Below, one piece after another: positions 10,655 through 18,751 of a stretch of 64,000 nt of DNA (the first letter of the stretch is position 1; every line of letters begins with the position of its first letter). The position numbers were made by a program, and so were the translations under genes. Origin of the DNA: Acidimicrobiia bacterium (GTDB lineage Bacteria; Actinomycetota; Acidimicrobiia; Acidimicrobiales; Acidimicrobilacustridaceae); the NCBI GenBank assembly GCA_020832495.1, contig JAFIEP010000138.1:1-64000 (forward strand), read 5' to 3'. A model generated the notes under the pieces. The model searched no databases, had not been told where the DNA came from, and saw only the letters and a list, made by a program, of their open reading frames with translations.

Positions 10655-10891
10655 ATGCGCGCCAACACTGCACTGCGCTGGGTGCACCTGGGCTTCGGTC
10701 TGGTGCTGTCCTACTACTTCTTGTTCAAGCCGCCCGACGGATGGTCCGACAGTTTCGAGAACTTCGTCAGCGGCATGGTGATGACCGTCGTGGCCTGGAC
10801 CGGCATCATCAAGTGGCAACTTCCCCACCTCCGTCGGTGGTGGCGGAAGCGGCGAGCCGACCCCCAGCAGGTCGGCGCGGCCGACGGCTGA
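10655..10891 (+). CDS. Small membrane protein of unknown function
   Basis: The 78-residue protein has two hydrophobic segments (about 9-26 and 39-55), separated by a short PPDGWSDSFENF loop, and a strongly basic tail (HLRRWWRKRR) that should stay in the cytoplasm. The start ATG has a GAAAGGA ribosome-binding sequence 6 bases upstream. It lies behind the cupredoxin-like gene on the same strand and could form part of the same redox or metal module, separated by a hairpin that may reduce its expression. No family recognised. Confidence 0.65.
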   Translation: MRANTALRWVHLGFGLVLSYYFLFKPPDGWSDSFENFVSGMVMTVVAWTGIIKWQLPHLRRWWRKRRADPQQVGAADG

Positions 10892-10909
10892 TCACCGCGG
10901 CGATCGGGC

Positions 10910-11737
10910 TCAGGCCACCTCGGCGTCGCCCAGGGCCCGGACGCGCTCGATGAAGCCGAGCACCGTGCGGTTGTAGGCCCCGGCCTGCTCGACCATGAAC
11001 CCGTGTGCCGCGCCGATGACCACCGCCAACTCGGCGTCGGGCACGAGGTCGACGATCTCCTCACTGTCACCCACGGGGGTGAGGATGTCCTGGCTGCCGA
11101 CGATGGCCAGCGTGGGCGCCGCCACCCCGCCCAACTCTTCCCGCACACCGTCGTCCATCGAGACGATGGCGTCGATCTGGGCCACGAACACCTCGGGCGG
11201 GATGTCCATGGCGAGGGGTCCCAGCAGGTCGATGGCCGGCCGGAAACGGCGCAGCATCCGAGGTCCCACGAGCCAGCGGGCCGCCTGTTGGCTGAGTTCA
11301 CCCATCCCCGACTCGAGTGCCAGTTCCCGCCACTCGGCGAGCAGTTCGAGACGCCACCTGAGGTGGCGGCACGCCGTGCAGGCCAAGGTCAGTGACCTGA
11401 CCCGCTCCGGGCTCCGCACACCGAGGATCTGGGCGATCACTCCGCCCATGGACGCACCCATGACGTGCGCCGAGCCGATGCCCTCGGCATCCAACACGGC
11501 CACGGCGTCCGCCGCCATCACCTCGAGGTCGTACGGACCCTCGGGCCGGTCGGAGCGACCGACCCCCCGGTTGTCCATGACCACCACCCGGTGGCCTCGA
11601 GCGAAGGCGCGGCGCTGCCGCACCCACCCGCGGCTGTCCGCACCGAGCCCTTGGATCATCAGCACCGGCTCGGCGTCACGCGGGCCGGACACGGAGTAGG
11701 CAATGGTGGTGCCGTCGGGGGCGGTGGCGGTGGACAC
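10910..11737 (-). CDS. Alpha/beta-fold hydrolase
   Basis: The 275-residue protein has the alpha/beta hydrolase layout: oxyanion-side loop MIQGLGADSRGW, the DNRGVGRSDRP turn, nucleophile elbow GASMGG with the catalytic Ser, the acid in GSQDILTP, and the His in GAAHGF. The helical cap is moderate in size. Substrate cannot be named; such genes are often esterases or lactonases. I start at GTG (11735-11737), where family similarity begins; a TACAGT -10 box lies 7 bases before it, so it is probably leaderless. The longer in-frame extension upstream overlaps the divergent kinase gene and is low-complexity. Confidence 0.85.
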   Translation of the reverse strand: MSTATAPDGTTIAYSVSGPRDAEPVLMIQGLGADSRGWVRQRRAFARGHRVVVMDNRGVGRSDRPEGPYDLEVMAADAVAVLDAEGIGSAHVMGASMGGVIAQILGVRSPERVRSLTLACTACRHLRWRLELLAEWRELALESGMGELSQQAARWLVGPRMLRRFRPAIDLLGPLAMDIPPEVFVAQIDAIVSMDDGVREELGGVAAPTLAIVGSQDILTPVGDSEEIVDLVPDAELAVVIGAAHGFMVEQAGAYNRTVLGFIERVRALGDAEVA

Positions 11738-11844
11738 GCTGAACACTGTACGGGCGACCGCGGCGCGATCCGGAGATGGCGGCGCTGGACTGCGACGCGT
11801 GACACCACCCGGAGCCTGCGGGTCAACCCGACATAGGGTTGGGC

Positions 11845-13173
11845 ATGACCGAGGCCCGCCGGGGGGAACGTCACGAGCGTCGACCCGCGGAAGACTCGTC
11901 GGCAGCAACACCGATGACCCCGTTGCGGCGGACCGACGGCGCCGAGGGTACGTGGGAGGACAGCCTCTGGGCCGGGATCGCCGTGTTCCGCTGGGCGGCG
12001 TGGGCCTGGATGGCCCTCGTCGCCGCCGCCGACCTCGGTGCGGGAGGGGTTGCGCATCCGGAGGTCATGGTGGTCCTCGTGGCGACGGCGCTGGCCGTGA
12101 CCGTGGCCGCCACGCTGCTGTTGCGACAGCAACCGGCAGCGCTGTGCAGCACGCCATGGTTGGCCGGCGAACTGGCGCTCGGCGCCACGCTGTTGTTCGC
12201 CGACTGGTGGGTGTACGGACCGAACGGCATCCACTCGCAGTCGCTCGGTTCGGTCTGGCCACTGGCCGGGGTGCTGGCCGTGGGCGTTCGGGCCGGACCG
12301 CTGTGGGGCACGCTGGCCGGGACCTCAGTGGGCGTGGCCTCGCTGGCCGGCGAAGTGGCCTTCCTGCCCGACCTCGGTGGCTCGGCGTTGTTCGGGTTGG
12401 CCGGCACCATCGTCCTCTACGCCCTCGGAGGCGGCGTGGCCGGTGTGTTCGCCCGCCGACTGCGGGCGGCGGCTGCGGAGGTGGCCATGGCCCGAGCACG
12501 CGAGGAGGTGGCGCGCACCCTCCACGACGGGGTGTTGCAGACGCTGGCCGTCATCCAACGGCGCAGCACCGACACCGAGCTCACCTCATTGGCCCGGGAG
12601 CAGGAAGCCGACCTCCGGGAGTTCCTGTTCACCGAGGCATCGCGCAGCGGCACCGCCGGGTCGACCACGGTCGGGTCGCACTCCCCCGTCACCGAGGTTC
12701 CCACGCTCGTCGGCGCGTTGCGCACCGCCGCTACCCGGGCCACACGGCTGCACGGCCTGCGCGTGGACGTGGCCGCCGTGCCTGGTCTCGACGAACCCCC
12801 CGAGCCGGTGGTGCGGGCGGTGGCGGCCGCGGTGGGGGAGTGCCTGACCAACGCAGCCAAGCACGGGGCGGCAACCCGGGCCACCGTGTTCGTCGACATC
12901 GATGATCCCGCTCCAACCGCCGCCATGGAGTTCCGGGCCGAGGCTGGCACCGCCGACAGCGGCGCGCCGGGACTGCTCTGCACGGTGAAGGACGACGGGT
13001 CGGGCTTCGATCCCGCCACGGTGCCCGAAGGTGCCGGGCTCCGGCTCTCGGTGCGCGCCAGACTGTCGGAGGTGGGTGGACGCGTGACGATCGAGTCCCG
13101 ACCGGGTTCGGGTACCGAGATCTGCCTCCACGTGCCGGCGACGACCACCCGACGATGGGGAGGCACCCGATGA
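11845..13173 (+). CDS. NarL-type sensor histidine kinase
   Basis: The 442-residue kinase has about six N-terminal transmembrane segments (about 43-205), no periplasmic sensor domain, and a HisKA_3 dimerisation helix with the phospho-acceptor His227 in ARTLHDGVLQTL. The HATPase domain shows ECLTNAAKHG (N box) and DDGSGFDP (G1 box), then the GAGLRLSVRARL region. It should autophosphorylate and pass phosphate to the regulator whose ATG overlaps its stop (ATGA). The signal is probably membrane-state or redox related; this is inference. A TAGGGT box just upstream of the ATG suggests leaderless transcription. Confidence 0.88.
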   Translation: MTEARRGERHERRPAEDSSAATPMTPLRRTDGAEGTWEDSLWAGIAVFRWAAWAWMALVAAADLGAGGVAHPEVMVVLVATALAVTVAATLLLRQQPAALCSTPWLAGELALGATLLFADWWVYGPNGIHSQSLGSVWPLAGVLAVGVRAGPLWGTLAGTSVGVASLAGEVAFLPDLGGSALFGLAGTIVLYALGGGVAGVFARRLRAAAAEVAMARAREEVARTLHDGVLQTLAVIQRRSTDTELTSLAREQEADLREFLFTEASRSGTAGSTTVGSHSPVTEVPTLVGALRTAATRATRLHGLRVDVAAVPGLDEPPEPVVRAVAAAVGECLTNAAKHGAATRATVFVDIDDPAPTAAMEFRAEAGTADSGAPGLLCTVKDDGSGFDPATVPEGAGLRLSVRARLSEVGGRVTIESRPGSGTEICLHVPATTTRRWGGTR

Positions 13174-13802
13174 GTCGACTCTCAGCTGTGCGAGTGGTGG
13201 TCTGCGACGACCACCCCATTTGGCGTTCGGGCATGCGCAACGACCTGGGTGAGAACTTCCACGTCGTGGGCGAGGCCGGCGACGCCGCTGAGGCCATCAC
13301 GGTCATCCGCGCCACCACTCCGGACCTGGTGGTGTGCGACCTCTCGATGCCAGGCGGCGGTGGGCTCGAGGTCGCTCGACGCTGCGGAGAGGAGACGAAC
13401 GTCGTCATCCTCACCGTGAGCGAAGCCGAACGGGACGTCCTCGACGCCGTGGCCGCCGGGGCGGTCGGCTTCCTGGTGAAGTCCACCCCGCCCGAGGAGC
13501 TACGGCAGGCCCTCTGGCGCGCCGCCGAAGGCGAGCCGGTGTTCTCACCGAGCCTGGCGGCGCTGGTGCTCGGCGAGTTCCGCAACCTGTCGCGTGCTGC
13601 GGGCTCGACTCAGGCCCTGTCCGAGCGCGAACGCGAGGTGCTCCAACACGTCGCCCGCGGCCACACCTACCGTGAGATCGGCGCCGACCTGCACATCGCC
13701 GAGAAGACCGTCGAGAACCACGTGCGCAACATCTTGGCCAAGCTGCACCTCAATCGCCGCCAAGAACTCATCCGCTACGCCGTCGAGCACGGCATCGACT
13801 GA
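13170..13802 (+). CDS. NarL/FixJ-family response regulator
   Basis: The 210-residue protein has a receiver domain with acidic pocket CDDHP (Asp13, Asp14), phospho-acceptor Asp57 (VVCDLSMPGG) and the conserved Lys in FLVKSTP. A LuxR-type helix-turn-helix follows (LSEREREVLQHVARGHTYREIGADLHIAEKTVENHVRNI). It is the partner of the kinase gene that it overlaps by 4 bases, with GGGGAGG just upstream. Its targets are unknown; the large membrane protein gene downstream is separated by a repeat-rich 300-base gap. Confidence 0.92.
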   Translation: MSRLSAVRVVVCDDHPIWRSGMRNDLGENFHVVGEAGDAAEAITVIRATTPDLVVCDLSMPGGGGLEVARRCGEETNVVILTVSEAERDVLDAVAAGAVGFLVKSTPPEELRQALWRAAEGEPVFSPSLAALVLGEFRNLSRAAGSTQALSEREREVLQHVARGHTYREIGADLHIAEKTVENHVRNILAKLHLNRRQELIRYAVEHGID

Positions 13803-13834
13803 TCTCTGGCCGGCGGCGCGGTTCCGCCCGCGCC

Positions 13835-13972
13835 ACCGCGCGCAACCAACCACCCATCCGGTGGCCCACAGCGCGCAGTCCCACACCGCTCACGCTCCCG
13901 ACGACCCCCGCCGCCCGACCGCGCGCAACCAACCACCAAAGCGGTGGGCCGCTGCGCGCAGTGACCCACACC
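13835..13972. repeat. Two tandem copies of a 53-55 base hairpin repeat in a 300-base gene-free gap
   Basis: The gap 13803-14102 holds no gene. Units at 13835-13887 and 13918-13972 share one architecture: GCGCGC, AACCAA, CCACC, a variable 5-base loop, GGTGG, a 6-base spacer, GCGCGC. Outer and inner arms are identical in both units while loop and 3' spacer differ, so the paired positions are the conserved part. They could be terminators for the response regulator gene, protein-binding sites, or members of a dispersed repeat family. Confidence 0.7.
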
Positions 13973-14102
13973 CGGTGCCACCCGCCACGTCGGCGGCCTC
14001 CGTCGCCGCAGGGCTCCCGGCGACGAACCCCTGGGGGTCCCCAGGCCACGTTGAGGGCTGCACCGGATTCCAGGCAGCCCCGCCTGGGCGGATGGTGGCG
14101 GT

Positions 14103-16787
14103 ATGCGACCACTCGACGACCACCCACCGACGGGGACGACGTGCGCTCCGCCGCCGTCCGACCCTCCACCGCCGATCGACACTCCCCCGAGAACCGCCGA
14201 CCACGACGGTCGAGGCGCCGACCCAGCCGACAGCCCGGCCTCCGATCCCGCAGCCGGCGGTGATCCGGGACGCGCCGGGGCGGTGTGGGTCACCGCCACC
14301 GGCGTGTGCTGTGTGCTGGCGGCGGCTGCGCTCTTCCTGGCGGTGCGGTGGGACACCCTCGCCGACGAAGCCAAGTTCGGGGTGCTGGCCGCCCTGACCG
14401 CCACCGCCATCCTGGCGGGCCGTGGCCTCACCGCCCGGCTCCCCGCCACCGGCGGGGTGCTCTTCCACCTCGGCATCCTGCTCCTCCCCATCGACATGGT
14501 GGCGGCCACGCGGCCACTCGAACGACCGTGGCCCGAGGTCGCGTTGGCCACCGCCACGGCCACCGCCCTGTGCTGGTGGGCTGTCGGTCGCACCACCCGG
14601 TCAGCGGTGCTCGGCTGGGGTGCCGCCATCGCCGTGGCGGTGGCAGCCGGCGCCGCCGGCATGGTGAGCGGCGTCCCGGCACCGTTGCTGCTGGCGACGG
14701 TCGCACTGGCCGCTGCACTCCGTCGGTCCGACCGCTGCGCCATCGGCTGGGCGGTGCTGGCGGGGCTGGCACCCCTGCTCGGTGGCCTCCAAGCCGCCCT
14801 CGAACCGGCGGTCGACGTGCTCGGCGCGCTGGGCGCCGACCCGTCGGTTCCTGGCACAGCCCGGCTGGCCATCGGTGTGGCCGCCGCGGCCGCCCTGGCC
14901 CTCGTGGCCCACCACCGCCGCGACCTGGTGCTGGTGACAGCCGCCGCAGCGGTGGTCACGGTCGGCGTGGTCGGGTTCGTGGCCGACGTCGCACCGCGCC
15001 CCGATGCCGCCGGGGTGCTCGTCACCATCGGCGTCGCCCTGGTGGTCGCAGAGCTGGTGGCCCACGTGCTGCGCAAGGACACGTTCTGGTCGACACCTGC
15101 CCGGTGGCTGGCGGGCACCGCCGAGCTGCTCTCGGGGTTCGCTGCGGTGGTCATTGCCCAGGGCGTCTACGTGCTGTTGCTCGTCGAGTGGTTCGACCCC
15201 GAGCGCTCCTCCGCCCTGGTGGCCTCCCTCGGTGACGCCGGCACACTGCTGATCGCCGGTGTTCTGAACACCTTTGGTTGGCTGCTCGCCGAGCACCTCC
15301 GATCGGAGACCCCGGTTCGTCGCCGCCCCGATGTTCGGGGCTGGCTCCGTGAACCGGGCTGGGCGCCGGCGACCGTGGCCGCGTCGGTCTACGGCACGGC
15401 CACCCTGGTCGTCCTGGCGCCCACCCTGGTGGCCGTGGCCGTCCTGGTGGTGCTGACGGCTGCCCTGGTGGCCAGCAGTCGCCGAGGTGCCGTGTGGTGC
15501 GCCGCCGCGGTGGCGGTGGTCATCGCCGCCCTGCCCACAGCGGGATCGGTCGTCGAACTCCTCGCTGTCGGGACGGCCACGGTGGCCGTGGCCGTGGCCA
15601 TCGCCTTCGCCGCCCAGTGGCAGCTCACCCGCGACCAGTCGCCGCTGGGCGCCTGGCCCCTGGCCCTGTTGGTAGCCGTCCTCGCTGCGGTGGGTGTCGT
15701 ACGCGGCGCAACGGCGTTCCATCCCGCCGGTGCCGTGCTGGACCCCGACGTCGCCGCCGTCGCCCTCGGCGTCCTGTTCGTCCTCTGGCACGCACTGGCC
15801 GCCCTGCTCGACGGTGATCGCCCCACACAGGTCACCGAGCGGCTCCGTCCGGGCCTGGGGCTACCCGGCCGGCTGACCACGCTCGTCGTCGCCTGCGGAT
15901 CCGTCCTGGTGTTCGACGCCGTGGCAGCCTTGTGGCTCGTCGGCGTCGCCGTCCTGGTCAACGTCGTCGACCTCCTCCGCACCCGCGACGACCTGACCCC
16001 GGCCATGCTGGTGGTGCTGGTGGCCCTCGCCGGCGGGTTGGCCCCGGTCGCACTCGGCTACCCGCTGCACATGGCGGCAGTCGGTCTGGCCCTGACCGCA
16101 GTGGTGGCCAGCGGGTTGGGTGCCCTCGGCAACGAAGAGCTGCGCAGGTGGACCGACGTGCTCGCCGTGTTGGCCATCACCCCGGCGTTGTTCATCGCCA
16201 CGGTCGACCCCGCCGTGTTCGGCGCGGTGCTGCTGGCGGCGGCCACGCTGGCGGCCATGCGGGCGGTGCTCGAGCAGTCCACAGGATGGGCAGCGGCGGC
16301 GGCGTCGCTGGGCGTGGCCGGCACCTGGCTGGAGTTGCTGGCCGCCGACGTGCCGGCGTACGACGCCTACGCTGCGCCGCTGGCCGCGGCGCTCCTCGGC
16401 GCCGGCGTCGTCGCCCGCCGCGGTGGGACCAGCTCGTGGGTGGCCTACACGCCGAGCGTCGTCCTGCTCGGCGGCGCCGCCTTGGTCGAGCGGTTCGCCG
16501 GTGGCGGTTGGGTCCACGCGGTGGTGGCCGGAACGGTCGGCGTCGTCGCCATTGCGGCCGGCGGGTGGCGCCTGTTGGCCGGCCCGCTGCTCGTGGGCTC
16601 CGCCGTGCTCGCTGCGTTGGTCATCCACGAGTCGCTGGCCGTCACTGCCGGGGTGCCCACGTGGGCCTGGCTGGCACTGGCCGGCGGCAGCCTCATCGCC
16701 GCCGGCATCGCCATGGAACGCACGGCCACCACCCCGTTCCGGGCCGGCCAGCGGGTGGCCGAGGTGCTCACCACACGGTTCACGTGA
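14103..16787 (+). CDS. Very large multi-pass membrane protein of unknown function
   Basis: The 894-residue product has a Pro/Asp-rich cytoplasmic N-terminus (about 1-58) and then more than twenty hydrophobic segments, mostly Ala/Val/Leu, with few charged residues and no catalytic motif that I recognise. The first segments (AVWVTATGVCCVLAAAALFLA, then a short amphipathic WDTLADEAKFG) resemble the large actinobacterial membrane proteins annotated after Streptomyces SCO7613 or DUF2157, but that is only a resemblance. No extracellular domain is seen. It is convergent with the PlsC-like gene, 43 bases apart. Confidence 0.7.
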   Translation: MRPLDDHPPTGTTCAPPPSDPPPPIDTPPRTADHDGRGADPADSPASDPAAGGDPGRAGAVWVTATGVCCVLAAAALFLAVRWDTLADEAKFGVLAALTATAILAGRGLTARLPATGGVLFHLGILLLPIDMVAATRPLERPWPEVALATATATALCWWAVGRTTRSAVLGWGAAIAVAVAAGAAGMVSGVPAPLLLATVALAAALRRSDRCAIGWAVLAGLAPLLGGLQAALEPAVDVLGALGADPSVPGTARLAIGVAAAAALALVAHHRRDLVLVTAAAAVVTVGVVGFVADVAPRPDAAGVLVTIGVALVVAELVAHVLRKDTFWSTPARWLAGTAELLSGFAAVVIAQGVYVLLLVEWFDPERSSALVASLGDAGTLLIAGVLNTFGWLLAEHLRSETPVRRRPDVRGWLREPGWAPATVAASVYGTATLVVLAPTLVAVAVLVVLTAALVASSRRGAVWCAAAVAVVIAALPTAGSVVELLAVGTATVAVAVAIAFAAQWQLTRDQSPLGAWPLALLVAVLAAVGVVRGATAFHPAGAVLDPDVAAVALGVLFVLWHALAALLDGDRPTQVTERLRPGLGLPGRLTTLVVACGSVLVFDAVAALWLVGVAVLVNVVDLLRTRDDLTPAMLVVLVALAGGLAPVALGYPLHMAAVGLALTAVVASGLGALGNEELRRWTDVLAVLAITPALFIATVDPAVFGAVLLAAATLAAMRAVLEQSTGWAAAAASLGVAGTWLELLAADVPAYDAYAAPLAAALLGAGVVARRGGTSSWVAYTPSVVLLGGAALVERFAGGGWVHAVVAGTVGVVAIAAGGWRLLAGPLLVGSAVLAALVIHESLAVTAGVPTWAWLALAGGSLIAAGIAMERTATTPFRAGQRVAEVLTTRFT

Positions 16788-16830
16788 CACACCGTGACGC
16801 CGAGACGGCGCCCCGCCAGCCCCGGGAGGG

Positions 16831-17484
16831 TCAGAGCAGCGCAGCCACCCGGGCGCAGACCTCCGACGAGACATCGTCCGCAGCACGGGCCGAGCGGCGT
16901 CGACGGGTGGCCACCGGCTCGCCGATGCGCACCTCGGGGCGCAGGGCGCGCAGGCCGCCGCGGTGGACGGCCACGGGCACCAGCGGGGCGCCCGTGGCCA
17001 GGGCGGCCTCGATGGCCCACGGTGCCGGCGGGCCGCCGGGGGTGCGCACCACGTGGCCCCAGCCGAGCCCGATGGTCACCAGGTTGCCGGCACGCAGCAG
17101 GCCACGGAGGTCGGCGGGATCGCTGCCCACGCCACCCACCCGGCGAGCCAGCGCCATGAGCGGGGCAACGTCGGGCACGCCGGTGAAGCGCACCGAACGG
17201 CCGGTGGCCCGACCGATGGCCGCCACCACCACCAACCACCCCAGGTCTGCGGGGTGGCGGTCGTGCACCAGGAGCGCCGGGCCGTCGGGGATGCGGCCGG
17301 CACCATGCACCTTGGCGCCCCAGCGCACGCTCGGGAGACGCCCCACCACGGCCACCAGGTCGCTGTCGAGTCCCCACTCGTCCACCAGGAACCGACCGGT
17401 CACCCGACGTCCGGCGATGGCCAGCGGCGAGCGGTCGATGAGCTCGGGATCACCGACACCCAGGCTGCGATCGATCTCGTTCAT
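16831..17484 (-). CDS. PlsC-like lysophospholipid acyltransferase family protein (divergent)
   Basis: This 217-residue protein has the size and hydrophobic pattern of 1-acylglycerol-phosphate acyltransferases. Seen: GAGRIPDGPALLVHDRHPADLGW in the place of the HX4D block, LLRAGNLVTIGLGW in place of the usual EGTR block, and GAPLVPVAVHRGG, the family's PVxxxG strand. The catalytic His-Asp spacing is not canonical, so activity is uncertain. Its ATG overlaps the stop of the epimerase-like gene by 4 bases, implying co-translation. Confidence 0.55.
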   Translation of the reverse strand: MNEIDRSLGVGDPELIDRSPLAIAGRRVTGRFLVDEWGLDSDLVAVVGRLPSVRWGAKVHGAGRIPDGPALLVHDRHPADLGWLVVVAAIGRATGRSVRFTGVPDVAPLMALARRVGGVGSDPADLRGLLRAGNLVTIGLGWGHVVRTPGGPPAPWAIEAALATGAPLVPVAVHRGGLRALRPEVRIGEPVATRRRRSARAADDVSSEVCARVAALL

Positions 17485-18440
17485 GCTGCGGTCCCCATGG
17501 CGGTGAGGTAGGTGACGTCGGACCATTCGTAGAGCTGTTCGACCACGTCGTGGGTGGTGTGGGCGGGCTCGAACCCCAGTTCGGTGGACGATCGGGTGCC
17601 GTCGGCGGTCCGCCCTCGTCGCAGCAGTTCGGCGACGTGTTCGGGCATGGGGGCGCCGGCCAACTCGACCGCCAACCGCACGGCGCGCCAGGCAGGCGGC
17701 AGGGTGAGCAGCGGCAGCCGAGCACCCAGCCGTGCGGCCTGCGACGCCGTCACCGCGCCCGGGGCCACGACGTTGCAGGGGCCGGTGGCCTCTGTGCCCA
17801 GCGCCGCCACCACTGAGGCGGCGGCGTCCTCCTGGTGCAGGACGCTGAACGGTGGATCGCCAGCGGCGTGTGGCACGAACGGCAGACGCAACAGGCGACC
17901 GAGTGGGCTGGGGAAGTGGGGCCCGACGAGCGGTGCGAACCGTAGGAGGCTGACAGGCACGTCGTGTGCCTCGGCGAAGTCGAGGGCCACCCGCTCCACA
18001 TGGCGCAGCGAATGGCCATAGGGGGTGGTGGGGTCGGTGACCGACTCCTCGTCGGGACACAACGGGCCGCCCCGCCGTCGCCCGTAGACCTCGGTACCCG
18101 AGCGGACGACGATGCGTTCGACCGACCCTTCGGCGGCCAACGCCCCGAAGAGCCCCACGGTGCCGGCTGCGGTGTAGGCAGTGGCCCGACGCGGCCCGCT
18201 GCGGGCGTTCGGCTCGAAGATCCCGAGATGGATGACCGTGGTGGGGGCCACCTCGTGCACCACTTCTGCCAGACGGATCCGGTCGCGGGGATCGATGCGG
18301 TGGAACTCGGCGCGGGTGAGTCGGCGACGAGGCGGGTCGATGTCGACACCGTGCACGTCCTCGATCGTGGAATCGGCCTCGATCAGCGCAGCCACGCGCG
18401 TTCCCAGCTCGCCACCCATGCCGGTGATCAGCACCCGCAT
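17481..18440 (-). CDS. NAD-dependent epimerase/dehydratase-family (extended SDR) protein
   Basis: The 319-residue Rossmann protein begins MRVLITGMGGELG, the GxxGxxG dinucleotide motif, followed by DVHGVDIDPP (adenosine ribose-binding Asp) and an IHLGIFEPNA segment equivalent to the usual VxHLAA. The catalytic Tyr is seen in TPYGHSLRH, but the Lys expected four residues later (YxxxK) is Leu. The protein may therefore bind nucleotide without classical epimerase chemistry, or use another residue. It is translationally coupled (ATGA) to the PlsC-like gene, suggesting a shared role in lipid or envelope metabolism. Confidence 0.75.
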   Translation of the reverse strand: MRVLITGMGGELGTRVAALIEADSTIEDVHGVDIDPPRRRLTRAEFHRIDPRDRIRLAEVVHEVAPTTVIHLGIFEPNARSGPRRATAYTAAGTVGLFGALAAEGSVERIVVRSGTEVYGRRRGGPLCPDEESVTDPTTPYGHSLRHVERVALDFAEAHDVPVSLLRFAPLVGPHFPSPLGRLLRLPFVPHAAGDPPFSVLHQEDAAASVVAALGTEATGPCNVVAPGAVTASQAARLGARLPLLTLPPAWRAVRLAVELAGAPMPEHVAELLRRGRTADGTRSSTELGFEPAHTTHDVVEQLYEWSDVTYLTAMGTAA

Positions 18441-18680
18441 GTCAACGCTCCGTTGTCGGCTGCCGAGCAGATCGGATCACGAGGCGATGCTAGTGCGCCG
18501 GTCCACGACACCGAGGTTGGAACGGTGCGACTCGGACCAGCAACCGTCGGCGGGGTGACGAACCCGGCGAACGTGGGCCTGGTGCGCTGCGGACTACGAG
18601 CATGGTTGTCGCGGAAGGATCGCTGGGGTCTTCCCAGTGTTGGTGAACTCCGTAGGTTTGCCCACCGAGTGCTGAGAGAT

Positions 18681-18729
18681 CCCGCTCCCCAGCGGGCGTA
18701 GTAGGTCAGACGGCGCGTTGGGCGCCGTC
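18681..18729. promoter_or_regulatory. Pair of hairpins upstream of the serine recombinase gene
   Basis: The gene-free gap 18441-18751 contains CCCGCT-CCCC-AGCGGG (18681-18696) and GACGGCGC-GTTGG-GCGCCGTC (18709-18729), ending 22 bases before the recombinase ATG. Such symmetric sites next to a serine recombinase could be recombinase-binding (attachment) or operator sites. Nothing else recognisable lies in this gap. Confidence 0.4.
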
Positions 18730-18751
18730 GCCATCTCGCACTCGTTGGATC

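Noticed and set aside
16831-18060. A 409-codon frame covering both the PlsC-like gene and part of the epimerase-like gene
   Set aside because: Its N-terminal half is an out-of-frame reading of the epimerase-like gene; true similarity starts at the ATG ending at 17484, which overlaps the upstream stop.
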